From: CAVRUZ01 sp963724495
GTDB taxonomy: Bacteria > Actinomycetota > Actinomycetes > Propionibacteriales > DAIQRJ01
NCBI GenBank assembly: GCA_963724495.1
Contig: CAVRUZ010000002.1
Coordinates: 372,001 to 436,000 of the forward strand
Direction of reading: 5' to 3'
Length of the DNA stretch: 64,000 bases
This document shows positions 1 to 8,209 of this stretch, in pieces. Under the pieces are notes generated by a model. That model did no database searches. It had not been told where the DNA came from and saw only the letters and a list, made by a program, of their open reading frames with translations. The translations under genes were made by a program, and so were the position numbers. Position 1 is the stretch's first letter. Each line of letters begins with the position of its first letter.

Positions 1-621
1 GAGCGGGTGCTGCGCCCTCTCGATCCGGCTGCGGTCGTCGTCGGCGAGGGCTTCCGCTTCGGTCACCGTGCGCGCGGGAACGCGACCACGCTGGCGGCGG
101 CGGGCTTCGACGTGCGCGAGGTCGACCTCACCGGTGTGGTCGTGCACGGCCACCAGGCACCGGTGTCGTCCTCGTCGATCCGGTACGCACTCGACGCGGG
201 CGACGTCGAGTCGGCCGCCGCCATGCTCGGCCGCCCGCACCGCGTCGACGGCATCGTGGTCCGGGGCGACCAGCGCGGGCGCGCCCTGCTGGGCTTCCCG
301 ACCGCCAACCTGCCGGTGGATCCGGCCGAGGCGACACCGGCGGACGGCGTGTACGCAGGCTGGTTCACCCGGCTCGATGCACTGACCGAGGGCAGGCAGC
401 CGGCCGCGATCAGCGTGGGCTCGAACCCCACTTTCGACGGTGTCCAGCGTCGGGTGGAGTCGTACGTGCTGGACCGCGACGACCTGGAGCTGTACGGCGT
501 GCTGGTGGCCGTGGAGTTCACCCTGCGCATCCGGGGGCAGGTCAAGTTCGACTCGGTGGAGGCGCTCGTCACGCAGATGCGGGCCGACGTCGACGAGATC
601 AGGACCCTCCTGGTGGGGTGA
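1..621 (+). CDS. ribF: Riboflavin kinase / FAD synthetase, C-terminal part (5' end outside window)
   Basis: Bifunctional enzyme that phosphorylates riboflavin to FMN and adenylates FMN to FAD. The frame is open from base 1, so the N-terminal part of the adenylyltransferase domain is missing. The visible 206 residues start within that domain (VVGEGFRFGHRARGN, then SSSSIR near residue 60, the ISSTxxR-like motif). The riboflavin-kinase barrel follows, with its signature GFPTANL at about residue 100 and the GVYAGW and SVGSNPTF strands. The TGA at 619-621 is followed by rpsO, the usual actinobacterial order. The kinase half is complete and shows no damage. Confidence 0.95.
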   Translation, partial: ERVLRPLDPAAVVVGEGFRFGHRARGNATTLAAAGFDVREVDLTGVVVHGHQAPVSSSSIRYALDAGDVESAAAMLGRPHRVDGIVVRGDQRGRALLGFPTANLPVDPAEATPADGVYAGWFTRLDALTEGRQPAAISVGSNPTFDGVQRRVESYVLDRDDLELYGVLVAVEFTLRIRGQVKFDSVEALVTQMRADVDEIRTLLVG

Positions 622-756
622 GCTGCGCCTGCCGTGAATTCGCGGCGCGCGGATTCTGGCTGGTACCGTGCAGGTTGCCGTGAAATCGGCCGCGGACCAA
701 GAGTGCCCAGGTGAACCAGCCCTGGAGCGCCGCGCAACGAACCGACGAGGAGACCA

Positions 757-1176
757 GTGTCGACAACTGTGCCCGATCAGGAAACCGTTCCTGACCAAGC
801 AACACAGTCTGATCAGAGGCAACCAGCAGCCTCTGATCAGGAAAATGTGCCTGATCAGGCCGCAGCCGATCAGGCCGCGCCAGCCGCTGACGAGCCGGCA
901 CCCTCCTCGCCCAAAGAGCCGAGCTGGAAGCAGTCGATCATCGCGGAGTACGCGACGAACGACGGCGACACCGGTTCCCCCGAGGTCCAGGTAGCCCTGC
1001 TCTCACACCGCATCGCGCACCTGACCGAACACCTCAAGATGCACAAGCACGACCACCACACTCGTCGCGGTCTGTTGCTGCTCGTCGGCCAGCGCCGACG
1101 GCTGCTCAACTACCTGCAGCGCGAGGACATCGAGCGCTACCGGTCGCTGATCGCGCGACTCGGCCTGCGCCGCTAG
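757..1176 (+). CDS. rpsO: Ribosomal protein S15 with an unusual N-terminal DQ-repeat extension
   Basis: Primary 16S-binding protein of the small subunit. The C-terminal ~89 residues are ordinary S15 (WKQSIIAEYATNDGDTGSPEV near residues 56-76, then the HKHDHHTRRGLL loop and a final LGLRR). S15 is normally about 89 residues; this frame gives 139 because the GTG at 757, with GAGGAGA about 5 nt upstream, adds ~50 residues of low-complexity sequence in which DQ recurs six times (PDQ, SDQ, ADQ). At DNA level the block GATCAG recurs at 775, 811, 835, 853 and 869. A second in-frame GTG at 847 would give a 109-residue protein still carrying a short tail; no start lies close to the usual position. The 757 start has the better ribosome binding site. 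Confidence 0.93.
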   Translation: MSTTVPDQETVPDQATQSDQRQPAASDQENVPDQAAADQAAPAADEPAPSSPKEPSWKQSIIAEYATNDGDTGSPEVQVALLSHRIAHLTEHLKMHKHDHHTRRGLLLLVGQRRRLLNYLQREDIERYRSLIARLGLRR

Positions 1177-1523
1177 CTTTCAGTCGGGAGTGGCCATCGG
1201 CCGCTCCCGACTGTCGTACCGGGCCGGAGACGGCCCGGGAGACCCCGCCCCTGACGTGCTTCGGCCCGAACGGGTGCCCGGGTCGACGTAAGGACAAGCA
1301 CCACACCCGAGGGGGACAAGCCCCCGAGGACAAAGCACGACGCGGGCGAGAGTCGCCCGCTGGTACGGAGCGAGACCGGCCGGAGTGCCGTCCGGTCCTC
1401 GACAGTGGCCTGCGGGCAGGCAGCAGGTGGTCACCGACCACCCGCCGACCCGAAGGCTTCGATCGAAGGCCGGATCACCACACCGCCGCTCGTCCGCTCC
1501 GTCCGCAGATGGAAGGGAGCCCC
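1177..1523 (+). promoter_or_regulatory. Structured rpsO-pnp intergenic leader
   Basis: About 345 nt without a gene. It contains several strong stem-loops besides the one at 1182-1212: an 8-bp stem with triloop at 1342-1360 (GCGGGCGA/TCGCCCGC), a 5-bp G/C stem at 1311-1325 and GACCGG/CCGGTC at 1374-1397. In E. coli and Streptomyces the rpsO-pnp gap holds an RNase III processing site through which PNPase autoregulates. A similar role here is inferred from position and structure only. Confidence 0.5.
1182..1212 (+). terminator. rpsO downstream hairpin (terminator or RNase processing site)
   Basis: A 14-bp stem (one G-T pair) with an ATC triloop starts 5 bases after the rpsO stop codon. There is no T tract behind it. 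It could attenuate transcription or act as a double-strand RNase site, as in other rpsO-pnp operons. Confidence 0.55.
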
Positions 1524-3782
1524 ATGACGGGCACCAGTAATGCATCCGACCTCTTCGGCAAGCTCAGCACCGCCGAAGCCATCATCGACAACGGCCGGTT
1601 CGGCAAGCGCACGGTGCGCTTCGAGACCGGCCAACTCGCCAAGCAGGCTGCCGGTTCGGCCGTCGTCTACCTCGACGACGACACCATGCTGCTGTCCGCC
1701 ACCTCGGCGAGCAACAACCCGCGCGACCACCTCGACTTCTTCCCGCTGACCGTCGACGTCGAGGAGCGCGGCTACGCCGCAGGCAAGATCCCCGGCAGCG
1801 TGTTCCGCCGGGAGGGCCGGCCCAGCCAGGCCGCCATCCTCACCTGTCGCCTGATCGACCGGCCGCTCCGCCCGACGTTCGTCAAGGGCCTGCGCAACGA
1901 GATCCAGGTCATCGTCACGGTGATGGCTCTCAATCCCCAGGTCCGTTACGACGTCGTGGCCATCAACGCGGCCTCGATGTCGACCCAGCTCGCCGGCCTG
2001 CCGTTCTCCGGCCCGGTCGGCGGCGTGCGCGTGGCCCTGGTCGAGGACCAGTGGGTCGCGTTCCCGACCAACGACGAGATCGAGGACGCCGTCTTCGACA
2101 TGGTCGTCGCCGGCCGCGTGCTTCCCGACGGCGACGTCGCGATCATGATGGTCGAGGCCGAGTCGACCGAGTCCGCGTGGGAGCTCATCGCGAGCGGCCG
2201 TACCGCCGCCACCGAAGAGATCGTGGCCGAGGGCCTCGAGGCCGCCAAGCCGTTCATCAAGACGTTGTGCGACGCGCAGTCGGAGCTCGCAGCCAAGGCT
2301 GCCAAGCCCACAAGGGAATTCCCGCTGTTCGTCGACTACGGCGACGACGTCTTCGCCGCCGTCGAGGCTGCCGCGACCGCTGACCTCACGCAGGCCCTCA
2401 CGATCGCCGACAAGCTCGAGCGCGAGTCCGCGCAGGACGCGATCAAGGACAAGTCGAAGGCCGGGCTCGGTGGTCAGTTCGAGGGTCGCGAGGGCGAGAT
2501 CAGCGCCGCGGTCCGGTCGCTGACCAAGAAGCTCGTCCGGCAGCGCGTGCTGCGCGACGGGGTGCGCATCGACGGCCGCGGGGTGGCCGACATCCGGCCG
2601 CTGTCCGCCGAGGTCGGCATCGTCCCCCGCGTGCACGGATCCGCGCTGTTCCAGCGCGGTGAGACCCAGATCCTGGGCATCACCACGCTGAACATGCTCT
2701 CGCTCGAGCAGCGGGTGGGCCTCACGCTCGCCGAGGACACCACCAAGCACTACATGCACAACTACAACTTCCCGCCGTACTCCACCGGTGAGACCGGCCG
2801 GGTCGGCTCCCCGAAGCGACGCGAGATCGGCCACGGTGCACTTGCCGAGCGCGCCCTCGTGCCGGTGCTGCCGTCCAAGGAGGAGTTCCCCTACGCGATC
2901 CGCCAGGTGAGCGAGGCGCTCGGCTCCAACGGCTCCACGTCGATGGGCTCGGTCTGTGCGTCGTCCCTCGGCCTGCTCAGCGCTGGTGTGCCGTTGCGGG
3001 CATCGGTCGCCGGTATCGCGATGGGCCTCATCTCCGACACGGTCGATGGCGAGACGCGCTACGTCGCGCTGACCGACATCCTCGGCGCGGAGGACGCCTA
3101 CGGTGACATGGACTTCAAGGTCGCCGGTACGCGCGAGTTCGTCACCGCCCTGCAGCTCGACACCAAGCTCGACGGGATCCCCGCCAGCGTGCTGGCCCAG
3201 GCGCTGCGGCAGGCTCGCGACGCCCGGCTGACGATCCTCGACCTGATGGACCAGACCATCTCCGCACCCGCCGAGATGAGCCTGTATGCGCCGCGGATCA
3301 TCACGATCAAGGTGCCGGTCGACAAGATCGGCGAGGTGATCGGGCCCAAGGGCAAGGTCATCAACCAGATCCAGGACGACACCGGCGCCCAGGTCACGGT
3401 CAACGACGACGGCACGATCTACATCGGTGCTGTCGACGGGGCCTCCGCCGAGGCGGCCCGCGCCATGATCGCCGGCATCGCGACGCCGCAGTTGCCCAAC
3501 GTCGGGGAGCGTTTCCTCGGCACCGTGGTCAAGACCACGAACTTCGGCGCGTTCGTCTCCCTCGTGCCCGGCAAGGACGGCCTGCTGCACATCAGCAAGC
3601 TCCGTTCCCTCGCCGGCGGCAAGCGGGTGGAGAACGTCGAGGACGTCGTGTCTGTCGGTCAGAAGCTCCAGGTGGAGATCAGCGAGATCGACGACCGGGG
3701 CAAGCTGTCCCTGTCGCCGGTGGTCGAGGACTCCCCAGGTCGCGAGGCGGCCAGCGCCCAGCAGCCGGTCACCGCCGGCTGA
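1524..3782 (+). CDS. pnp: Polynucleotide phosphorylase
   Basis: Phosphorolytic 3'-5' exoribonuclease and polymerase working as a homotrimer in mRNA decay. The 752 residues contain the two RNase PH domains (first about 15-150 with FFPLTVDVEERGYAAGKIPG and FxRREGRPS; second about 330-560 with the catalytic-site stretch GAEDAYGDMDFKVAG near 520), a helical linker, a KH domain (IGPKGKVINQIQ near 603-615) and an S1 domain (about 661-730, GTVVKTTNFGAFV). I chose the ATG at 1524 because GGAAGGGAG lies 5 nt in front of it; the ATG at 1509 would add five residues and lies before that site. The M16 peptidase gene follows after 13 nt. Confidence 0.97.
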   Translation: MTGTSNASDLFGKLSTAEAIIDNGRFGKRTVRFETGQLAKQAAGSAVVYLDDDTMLLSATSASNNPRDHLDFFPLTVDVEERGYAAGKIPGSVFRREGRPSQAAILTCRLIDRPLRPTFVKGLRNEIQVIVTVMALNPQVRYDVVAINAASMSTQLAGLPFSGPVGGVRVALVEDQWVAFPTNDEIEDAVFDMVVAGRVLPDGDVAIMMVEAESTESAWELIASGRTAATEEIVAEGLEAAKPFIKTLCDAQSELAAKAAKPTREFPLFVDYGDDVFAAVEAAATADLTQALTIADKLERESAQDAIKDKSKAGLGGQFEGREGEISAAVRSLTKKLVRQRVLRDGVRIDGRGVADIRPLSAEVGIVPRVHGSALFQRGETQILGITTLNMLSLEQRVGLTLAEDTTKHYMHNYNFPPYSTGETGRVGSPKRREIGHGALAERALVPVLPSKEEFPYAIRQVSEALGSNGSTSMGSVCASSLGLLSAGVPLRASVAGIAMGLISDTVDGETRYVALTDILGAEDAYGDMDFKVAGTREFVTALQLDTKLDGIPASVLAQALRQARDARLTILDLMDQTISAPAEMSLYAPRIITIKVPVDKIGEVIGPKGKVINQIQDDTGAQVTVNDDGTIYIGAVDGASAEAARAMIAGIATPQLPNVGERFLGTVVKTTNFGAFVSLVPGKDGLLHISKLRSLAGGKRVENVEDVVSVGQKLQVEISEIDDRGKLSLSPVVEDSPGREAASAQQPVTAG

Positions 3783-3795
3783 CGCGCAGCCTTCC

Positions 3796-5226
3796 GTGCC
3801 TCCTCGAGCAGGGCGGCGTCGCCGCTCGCCCGCAGCTGCCGGCGGCTCCGGCCCGCGCTCCGACCTGACCACGGGCCGCAGGCAGCGCACCCGGGTCATG
3901 CATGCGCACGGCGACACGCGCATCACCCGGTCGGTGCTGCCGTCCGGGCTGCGCGTGATCACCGAGCCGATGCCGCACCTGCGGTCGGTCGCGCTCGGGG
4001 TGTGGGTGGGTGTCGGCTCGGTCGACGAACCGCAGTCGCTCGCCGGCGCCACCCACTACCTGGAGCACTGGCTGTTCCGGCGCACCCGCAAGCGCACCGG
4101 GCAAGAGATCAACAAGCTGATCGACGGGGCCGGCGGGCTGCTGAATGCCTTCACCAGCAAGGAATTCACCTGCTACTACGCCCGAACGCTCGACGACGAC
4201 CTCGACCTCGCGCTCGACGTTCTCGGTGACATCGTCACCGAGCCGTCGCTCACCACGGCCGACTTCGAGGCCGAGCGGCAGGTGATCGGCGAGGAACTCG
4301 CGATGGCCGGCGACGATCCGGCCGACGCGGTGCACGAACTGTTCGCCGAGGCGCTGTTCGGCAACCACCCGCTCGCCCGGCCCATCCTCGGGACCGAGGA
4401 GTCGGTCGAGTCCCTCAGCCGCAACCAGGTCGCCGGCTGGTTCCGGCGTCGCTACATCCCGCCGCGGATCGTGGTGACCGCCGTCGGCAATGTCGACCAC
4501 GGGCACGTCGTCGCCCAGGTCCGCAAACATCTGGCCAATCTGCTCGAACGTCACGACGACGCCGAACCGGAGTCGCCTCGTCAGGTCAGCCGCCACCCGG
4601 TCCCGACCGGCACCGAGGGGATCGCTCCGCTGATCGAGCGGCGCCCGACCGAGCAGGCACACGTCCTGCTGGGGATGCCCGGCCTGCCGCGGGTGCACTC
4701 CGAGCGGATGCCGCTGTCGGTCGTGAACGCCGTGCTGGGCGGCGGGCTGTCGTCCCGACTGTTCGCCGACATCCGCGAGGCCCGGGGACTGGCGTACTCG
4801 GTCTTCAGCTACACCAACAGCTTCGTCGACGGCGGATCCGTCGGGGTCTACGCGGGCTGTCAGCCCGAACGCGTCGTCGAGGTGGTCGACCGGGTGCGCG
4901 GGCACATCGACGACATCGCCCGCAACGGCATCAGCCAGGCCGAACTCGACCTGGCGAAGGGCTCGATGCGCGGGTCGCTGGTGCTGGGAGCCGAGGACCC
5001 CGGCTCGCGGATGATGCGGCTCGGCAAGTCCGAACTCGTGTACCCCGACTACCGGTGCACCGACGAACTGCTCGCCGGCGTCGACGACGTGACGCTGGAG
5101 CGGGCCAACGCCATCGCGGCCGAGGTGCTCAGCCAGCCGCCGGTGCTCGCCGCAGTCGGCCCGTTCCGGAACCGGCGCTCGATTTCCGGTGCTCACCGCC
5201 GCTCGCGCCGGGAGGGCTCGCGGTGA
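3796..5226 (+). CDS. M16 family zinc metallopeptidase (pitrilysin/MPP-like)
   Basis: 476-residue insulinase-type peptidase, always found next to pnp in actinobacteria; its substrate there is unknown. The inverted zinc motif HxxEH is present as HYLEH at residues 87-91, with the distal Glu in EAERQVIGEELAM about 75 residues later, so it should be catalytically competent. The C-terminal M16_C domain carries the GGGLSSRLFADIREARGLAY segment. The sequence after HxxEH reads WLFRRT instead of the common LLFKGT. The first ~34 residues are basic and disordered; the ATG at 3898 is an alternative start. The TGA overlaps the dapB GTG by 4 bases, implying coupled translation. Confidence 0.93.
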   Translation: MPPRAGRRRRSPAAAGGSGPRSDLTTGRRQRTRVMHAHGDTRITRSVLPSGLRVITEPMPHLRSVALGVWVGVGSVDEPQSLAGATHYLEHWLFRRTRKRTGQEINKLIDGAGGLLNAFTSKEFTCYYARTLDDDLDLALDVLGDIVTEPSLTTADFEAERQVIGEELAMAGDDPADAVHELFAEALFGNHPLARPILGTEESVESLSRNQVAGWFRRRYIPPRIVVTAVGNVDHGHVVAQVRKHLANLLERHDDAEPESPRQVSRHPVPTGTEGIAPLIERRPTEQAHVLLGMPGLPRVHSERMPLSVVNAVLGGGLSSRLFADIREARGLAYSVFSYTNSFVDGGSVGVYAGCQPERVVEVVDRVRGHIDDIARNGISQAELDLAKGSMRGSLVLGAEDPGSRMMRLGKSELVYPDYRCTDELLAGVDDVTLERANAIAAEVLSQPPVLAAVGPFRNRRSISGAHRRSRREGSR

Positions 5227-5967
5227 GCCGCACGCGTGTCGCCGTCCTCGGTGCCCGCGGCCGGATGGGCGCGACGGTCTGTGCGGCCGTCAGCGAAGCC
5301 GACGACCTGGACCTCGTCGCCGCACTCGATCTCGACGACGACGTCTCGACGGTGACCAGCGCGTCCTGCGACGTCGTGGTCGACTTCACCCAACCCGGCG
5401 CGGTCATGGGCAACCTGCGCGTCTGCATCGCCGCCGGCGTGCACTGCGTGGTCGGGACCACCGGGTTCACCGACGCCCGCCTGGCGGACCTGCGGACGTG
5501 GCTCGACGAGGCACCGGGACGTCGGCGTGCTGATCGCCCCGAACTTCTCGGTTGCGGCCGTGCTCATGATGCGGTTCGCGGAGCAGGCGGCCCCGTTCTT
5601 CCCGTCGGTCGAGGTCGTCGAGCTCCACCACGACCGCAAGGTCGACGCCCCCTCCGGCACGGCCACCAGTACCGCTCGCCGGATCGCGGCCGTCCGGGCG
5701 CGGACCGACTCGGGCCCGGTGCCCGACGCCACCACCGACGAGCGCGCGGGTGCCCGCGGCGCCGACGTCGACGGGGTGCGCGTGCACGCCGTCCGGCTGC
5801 GGGGTCTGGTCGCCCACCAGGAAGTGCTGTTCGGCACCGAGGGCGAGACGCTCACGATCCGGCACGACTCACTCGACCGCGTCTCGTTCATGCCCGGTGT
5901 GCTGCTGGCGGTGCGATCGGTCGGCGCCCGCCCAGGCCTGACCGTGGGCATCGACGACCTCATCTGA
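5223..5967 (+). CDS. dapB: 4-hydroxy-tetrahydrodipicolinate reductase, interrupted by a 1-nt frameshift
   Basis: NAD(P)H-dependent second step of the diaminopimelate/lysine branch that supplies peptidoglycan. The N-terminal half (GTG 5223, Rossmann motif GARGRMG, VDFTQPGAVM, VVGTTGF) reads in one frame to about 5515. The C-terminal half (LIAPNFSVAAVLMM, ELHHDRKVDAPSGTA with catalytic His/Lys, SFMPGVLLA) continues in the next frame to the TGA at 5967. Deleting one G of the GGG at 5516-5518 gives an uninterrupted ~247-residue DapB reading DEAPDVGVLIAPNF. The gene is normally essential, so an inserted base in the sequence is more likely than true loss. Confidence 0.9.
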
Positions 5968-6054
5968 CAGCGCCGCCGCAGATGATGCTCCCGCTAACCT
6001 GCGCCTAGGCCGGATCGACCGGTACGCAGGGCCCGTCGACCCAGGGAGTGTGCG

Positions 6055-7374
6055 GTGGGAATGCTCTCGTCGACCACCTCCGCCGTCGGGCCCCCGCGGG
6101 TGGTGCAGACGCGTCGAGGGTTCACCAACACCTGGCTCTTCGCCGGCATGGTCATCTCGCTGTTCGCCGTCGGCCTGGCCTTCATGCTCTTGTTCATCGG
6201 GTCGCACACCGGCCTGACCAACCTCGCGTGGGGTGTGGTCTTCGCCGTCCTGCCGCTCGGGATCGTCGTGCCGGCCTTCCTCTGGATCGACCGGTTCGAG
6301 CCTGAGCCGCCGCTGCTCCTGCTGGTGTGTTTCGGCTGGGGAGCCTGCGTGGCCACCGCGATCTCACTCGGCGGCAACACCCTCTTCGACCGGATCGTCA
6401 CGTCCGCCGGCGGCACCTCGACGATGACTGCTGTCATCTCGGCGCCGATCGTGGAGGAGATCGCGAAGGCGGCCATCGTCTTCCTGGTGTTCTGGTTGCG
6501 GCGCAAGGACTTCGACGGCGTCGTCGACGGCATCGTGCTGGCCGGCATCTCCGCGGCCGGGTTCGCCGCGATGGAGAACATCCTGTACCTGGCGCGGGCG
6601 CACATGAGCGCGGAGACCACCGGCCTGGTCACCGTGTTCGTGATGCGTGGACTCATCTCCCCGTTCACGCACCCGCTGTTCACCGCCTTCACGGGCGTCG
6701 GGATCGGGATCGCGGCCGTCACCACGAGGCGCTGGCTGAAGATCACCGCGCCGATCGCGGGCCTGCTCATCGCGATGGGCATGCACGCCCTCTGGAACTG
6801 GTCGGGTTCCACCGGCTGGTTCCTCATCGTCTTTCCCCTGTTCGAGATCCCGCTGTTCGTCGCCGGAGTGATCGCGGTCTTCGTGATGCGAAGACATGAG
6901 GGTCAGCTCATCGGCCGGTTCCTCTGGGACTACGTGCCGTCTGGCTGGTTCTCGCCGGGTGAGGTCTGGATGCTGGCCGCCATGCCGCGGCGAAAGCAGG
7001 CCCGGCGCTGGGCCAGGCGGGTGGGTGGCAAGGATGCCCTGACCGCGATGCGTGCCTTCCAGAACTCCGCCTCCGATCTGGCCCTCCTGCGCGCCCGGGT
7101 CGCGCGCGGCACCGCCGGCGACGACGTGGAGCAGGACCAGTGGGGACTCCTGCAGAACGTGAACGCCGCGCGGGATGCGTTCACGCCGCGCCAGCCCGGA
7201 GCGCCCCTCGCGGCCGGGCCGCCGCCGGGGCAGTACGCCCAGGTGCCGCCGCAACGGGAGTTCGGTTTCGGCTCGCCGGTGCAACCGCCGCCCGGCCCAC
7301 CGCCCATGCAGCCGCCGCCGATCCGCGGTCTGCAGCCGGGCCAGCCCGGCCCGGACTTCGATCCACCCGACTGA
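6055..7374 (+). CDS. PrsW-family intramembrane metalloprotease with proline-rich tail
   Basis: 439-residue polytopic membrane protein. About eight hydrophobic segments between residues 20 and 280 contain the PrsW signatures: APIVEEIAKA (EExxxA Glu pair), FAAMEN, HPLFTAFTG and HALWNWS, supplying the metal-binding and catalytic residues expected for this site-1-type protease family. PrsW cleaves anti-sigma factors in Bacillus; the substrate here is not known. The last ~75 residues are rich in Pro, Gly and Gln, a cytosolic-looking low-complexity tail. GTG 6055 is preferred because AGGGAG lies 6 nt upstream; ATG 6061 is the alternative. Confidence 0.88.
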   Translation: MGMLSSTTSAVGPPRVVQTRRGFTNTWLFAGMVISLFAVGLAFMLLFIGSHTGLTNLAWGVVFAVLPLGIVVPAFLWIDRFEPEPPLLLLVCFGWGACVATAISLGGNTLFDRIVTSAGGTSTMTAVISAPIVEEIAKAAIVFLVFWLRRKDFDGVVDGIVLAGISAAGFAAMENILYLARAHMSAETTGLVTVFVMRGLISPFTHPLFTAFTGVGIGIAAVTTRRWLKITAPIAGLLIAMGMHALWNWSGSTGWFLIVFPLFEIPLFVAGVIAVFVMRRHEGQLIGRFLWDYVPSGWFSPGEVWMLAAMPRRKQARRWARRVGGKDALTAMRAFQNSASDLALLRARVARGTAGDDVEQDQWGLLQNVNAARDAFTPRQPGAPLAAGPPPGQYAQVPPQREFGFGSPVQPPPGPPPMQPPPIRGLQPGQPGPDFDPPD

Positions 7375-7423
7375 GCGGCAGGTCGATCCGGCGCGGCCCC
7401 GCGCGGCTCGATACGCTGCCGGG

Positions 7424-8209
7424 GTGACTCAGGCCGACACCAGCCAGGCGGCGTCCGCCGTGACCGACGACGCGACCACCCCAGCAGCGACCACATCAGA
7501 AGCGATCACCTTCCGCAGCGACATGGACGTGGAGTTGGTGCGTTCGAGCGCGAGCGACTCAGACGTCGTGTTCGCGGCACGGGTCTCGACGGCTGGTGAG
7601 CAGAGCCTGGAGTCGGTGGACGACGACCCCGCCCGTTCCGCCGGCCTCATCCGCTTCCTCATGCGTTCGCGCCACGGTTCGCCGTTCGAGCACAACTCGA
7701 TGACCTTCTACGTCTCTGCCCCGATCTTCGTGTTCCGGGAGTTCCAGCGGCACCGGATCGCCTCCTACAACGAGGAGTCGGGCCGGTACCGCGAGATGCG
7801 TCCGGTGTTCTACGTGCCCGGAGAGGACCGCAAGCTCGTGCAGGAGGGCAAGGCCGGCGCCTACACCTTCGTGGACGGGACACCGGAGCAGCAGCGGCTC
7901 GTGCAGGAAACAGCCCGCACGGCCTGCCGGGACGCCTACGCGGCATACCAGCAGATGCTGGCGGCGGGGGTTGCGCGCGAGGTGGCCCGCATCGTGCTGC
8001 CGCTCTCGCTCTACTCGTCGATGTACGTGACGCTCAACGCCCGGTCACTCATGAACTTCCTCTCGCTGCGCACGATCCGCGAGCAATCCACCTTTCCCAG
8101 CTTTCCGCAGCGGGAGATCGAGATGGTCGCCGAACGGATGGAGCCGCACTTCGCCCGGTTGATGCCGATCACCTACGCCGCGTTCGATGCCACCCGGGTG
8201 GCCCCGTGA
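7424..8209 (+). CDS. thyX: Flavin-dependent thymidylate synthase
   Basis: Converts dUMP to dTMP with FAD, NADPH and methylenetetrahydrofolate. The diagnostic ThyX motif RHRxxSxNExSxR is present as RHRIASYNEESGRY near residue 109, together with SPFEHNSMTFYV and the C-terminal LRTxxxAQ-like segment LRTIREQSTFPS. GTG 7424 gives 261 residues with an N-terminal ~28-residue Ala/Thr-rich tail; the frame stays open further upstream but has no better start. The stop overlaps the next GTG by 4 bases, placing thyX at the head of thyX - oxidoreductase - dapA - rnj. Confidence 0.96.
   Translation: MTQADTSQAASAVTDDATTPAATTSEAITFRSDMDVELVRSSASDSDVVFAARVSTAGEQSLESVDDDPARSAGLIRFLMRSRHGSPFEHNSMTFYVSAPIFVFREFQRHRIASYNEESGRYREMRPVFYVPGEDRKLVQEGKAGAYTFVDGTPEQQRLVQETARTACRDAYAAYQQMLAAGVAREVARIVLPLSLYSSMYVTLNARSLMNFLSLRTIREQSTFPSFPQREIEMVAERMEPHFARLMPITYAAFDATRVAP

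Noticed and set aside
1431..4052. 873-codon open frame on the minus strand opposite pnp
   Set aside because: GC-rich antisense shadow; the product is low-complexity Asp/Leu/Gly-rich with no family features, while the + strand encodes a perfect PNPase.
5223..5967. dapB as a true pseudogene
   Set aside because: All catalytic motifs are intact on both sides of one extra G, other core genes show the same error type, and the pathway is essential.
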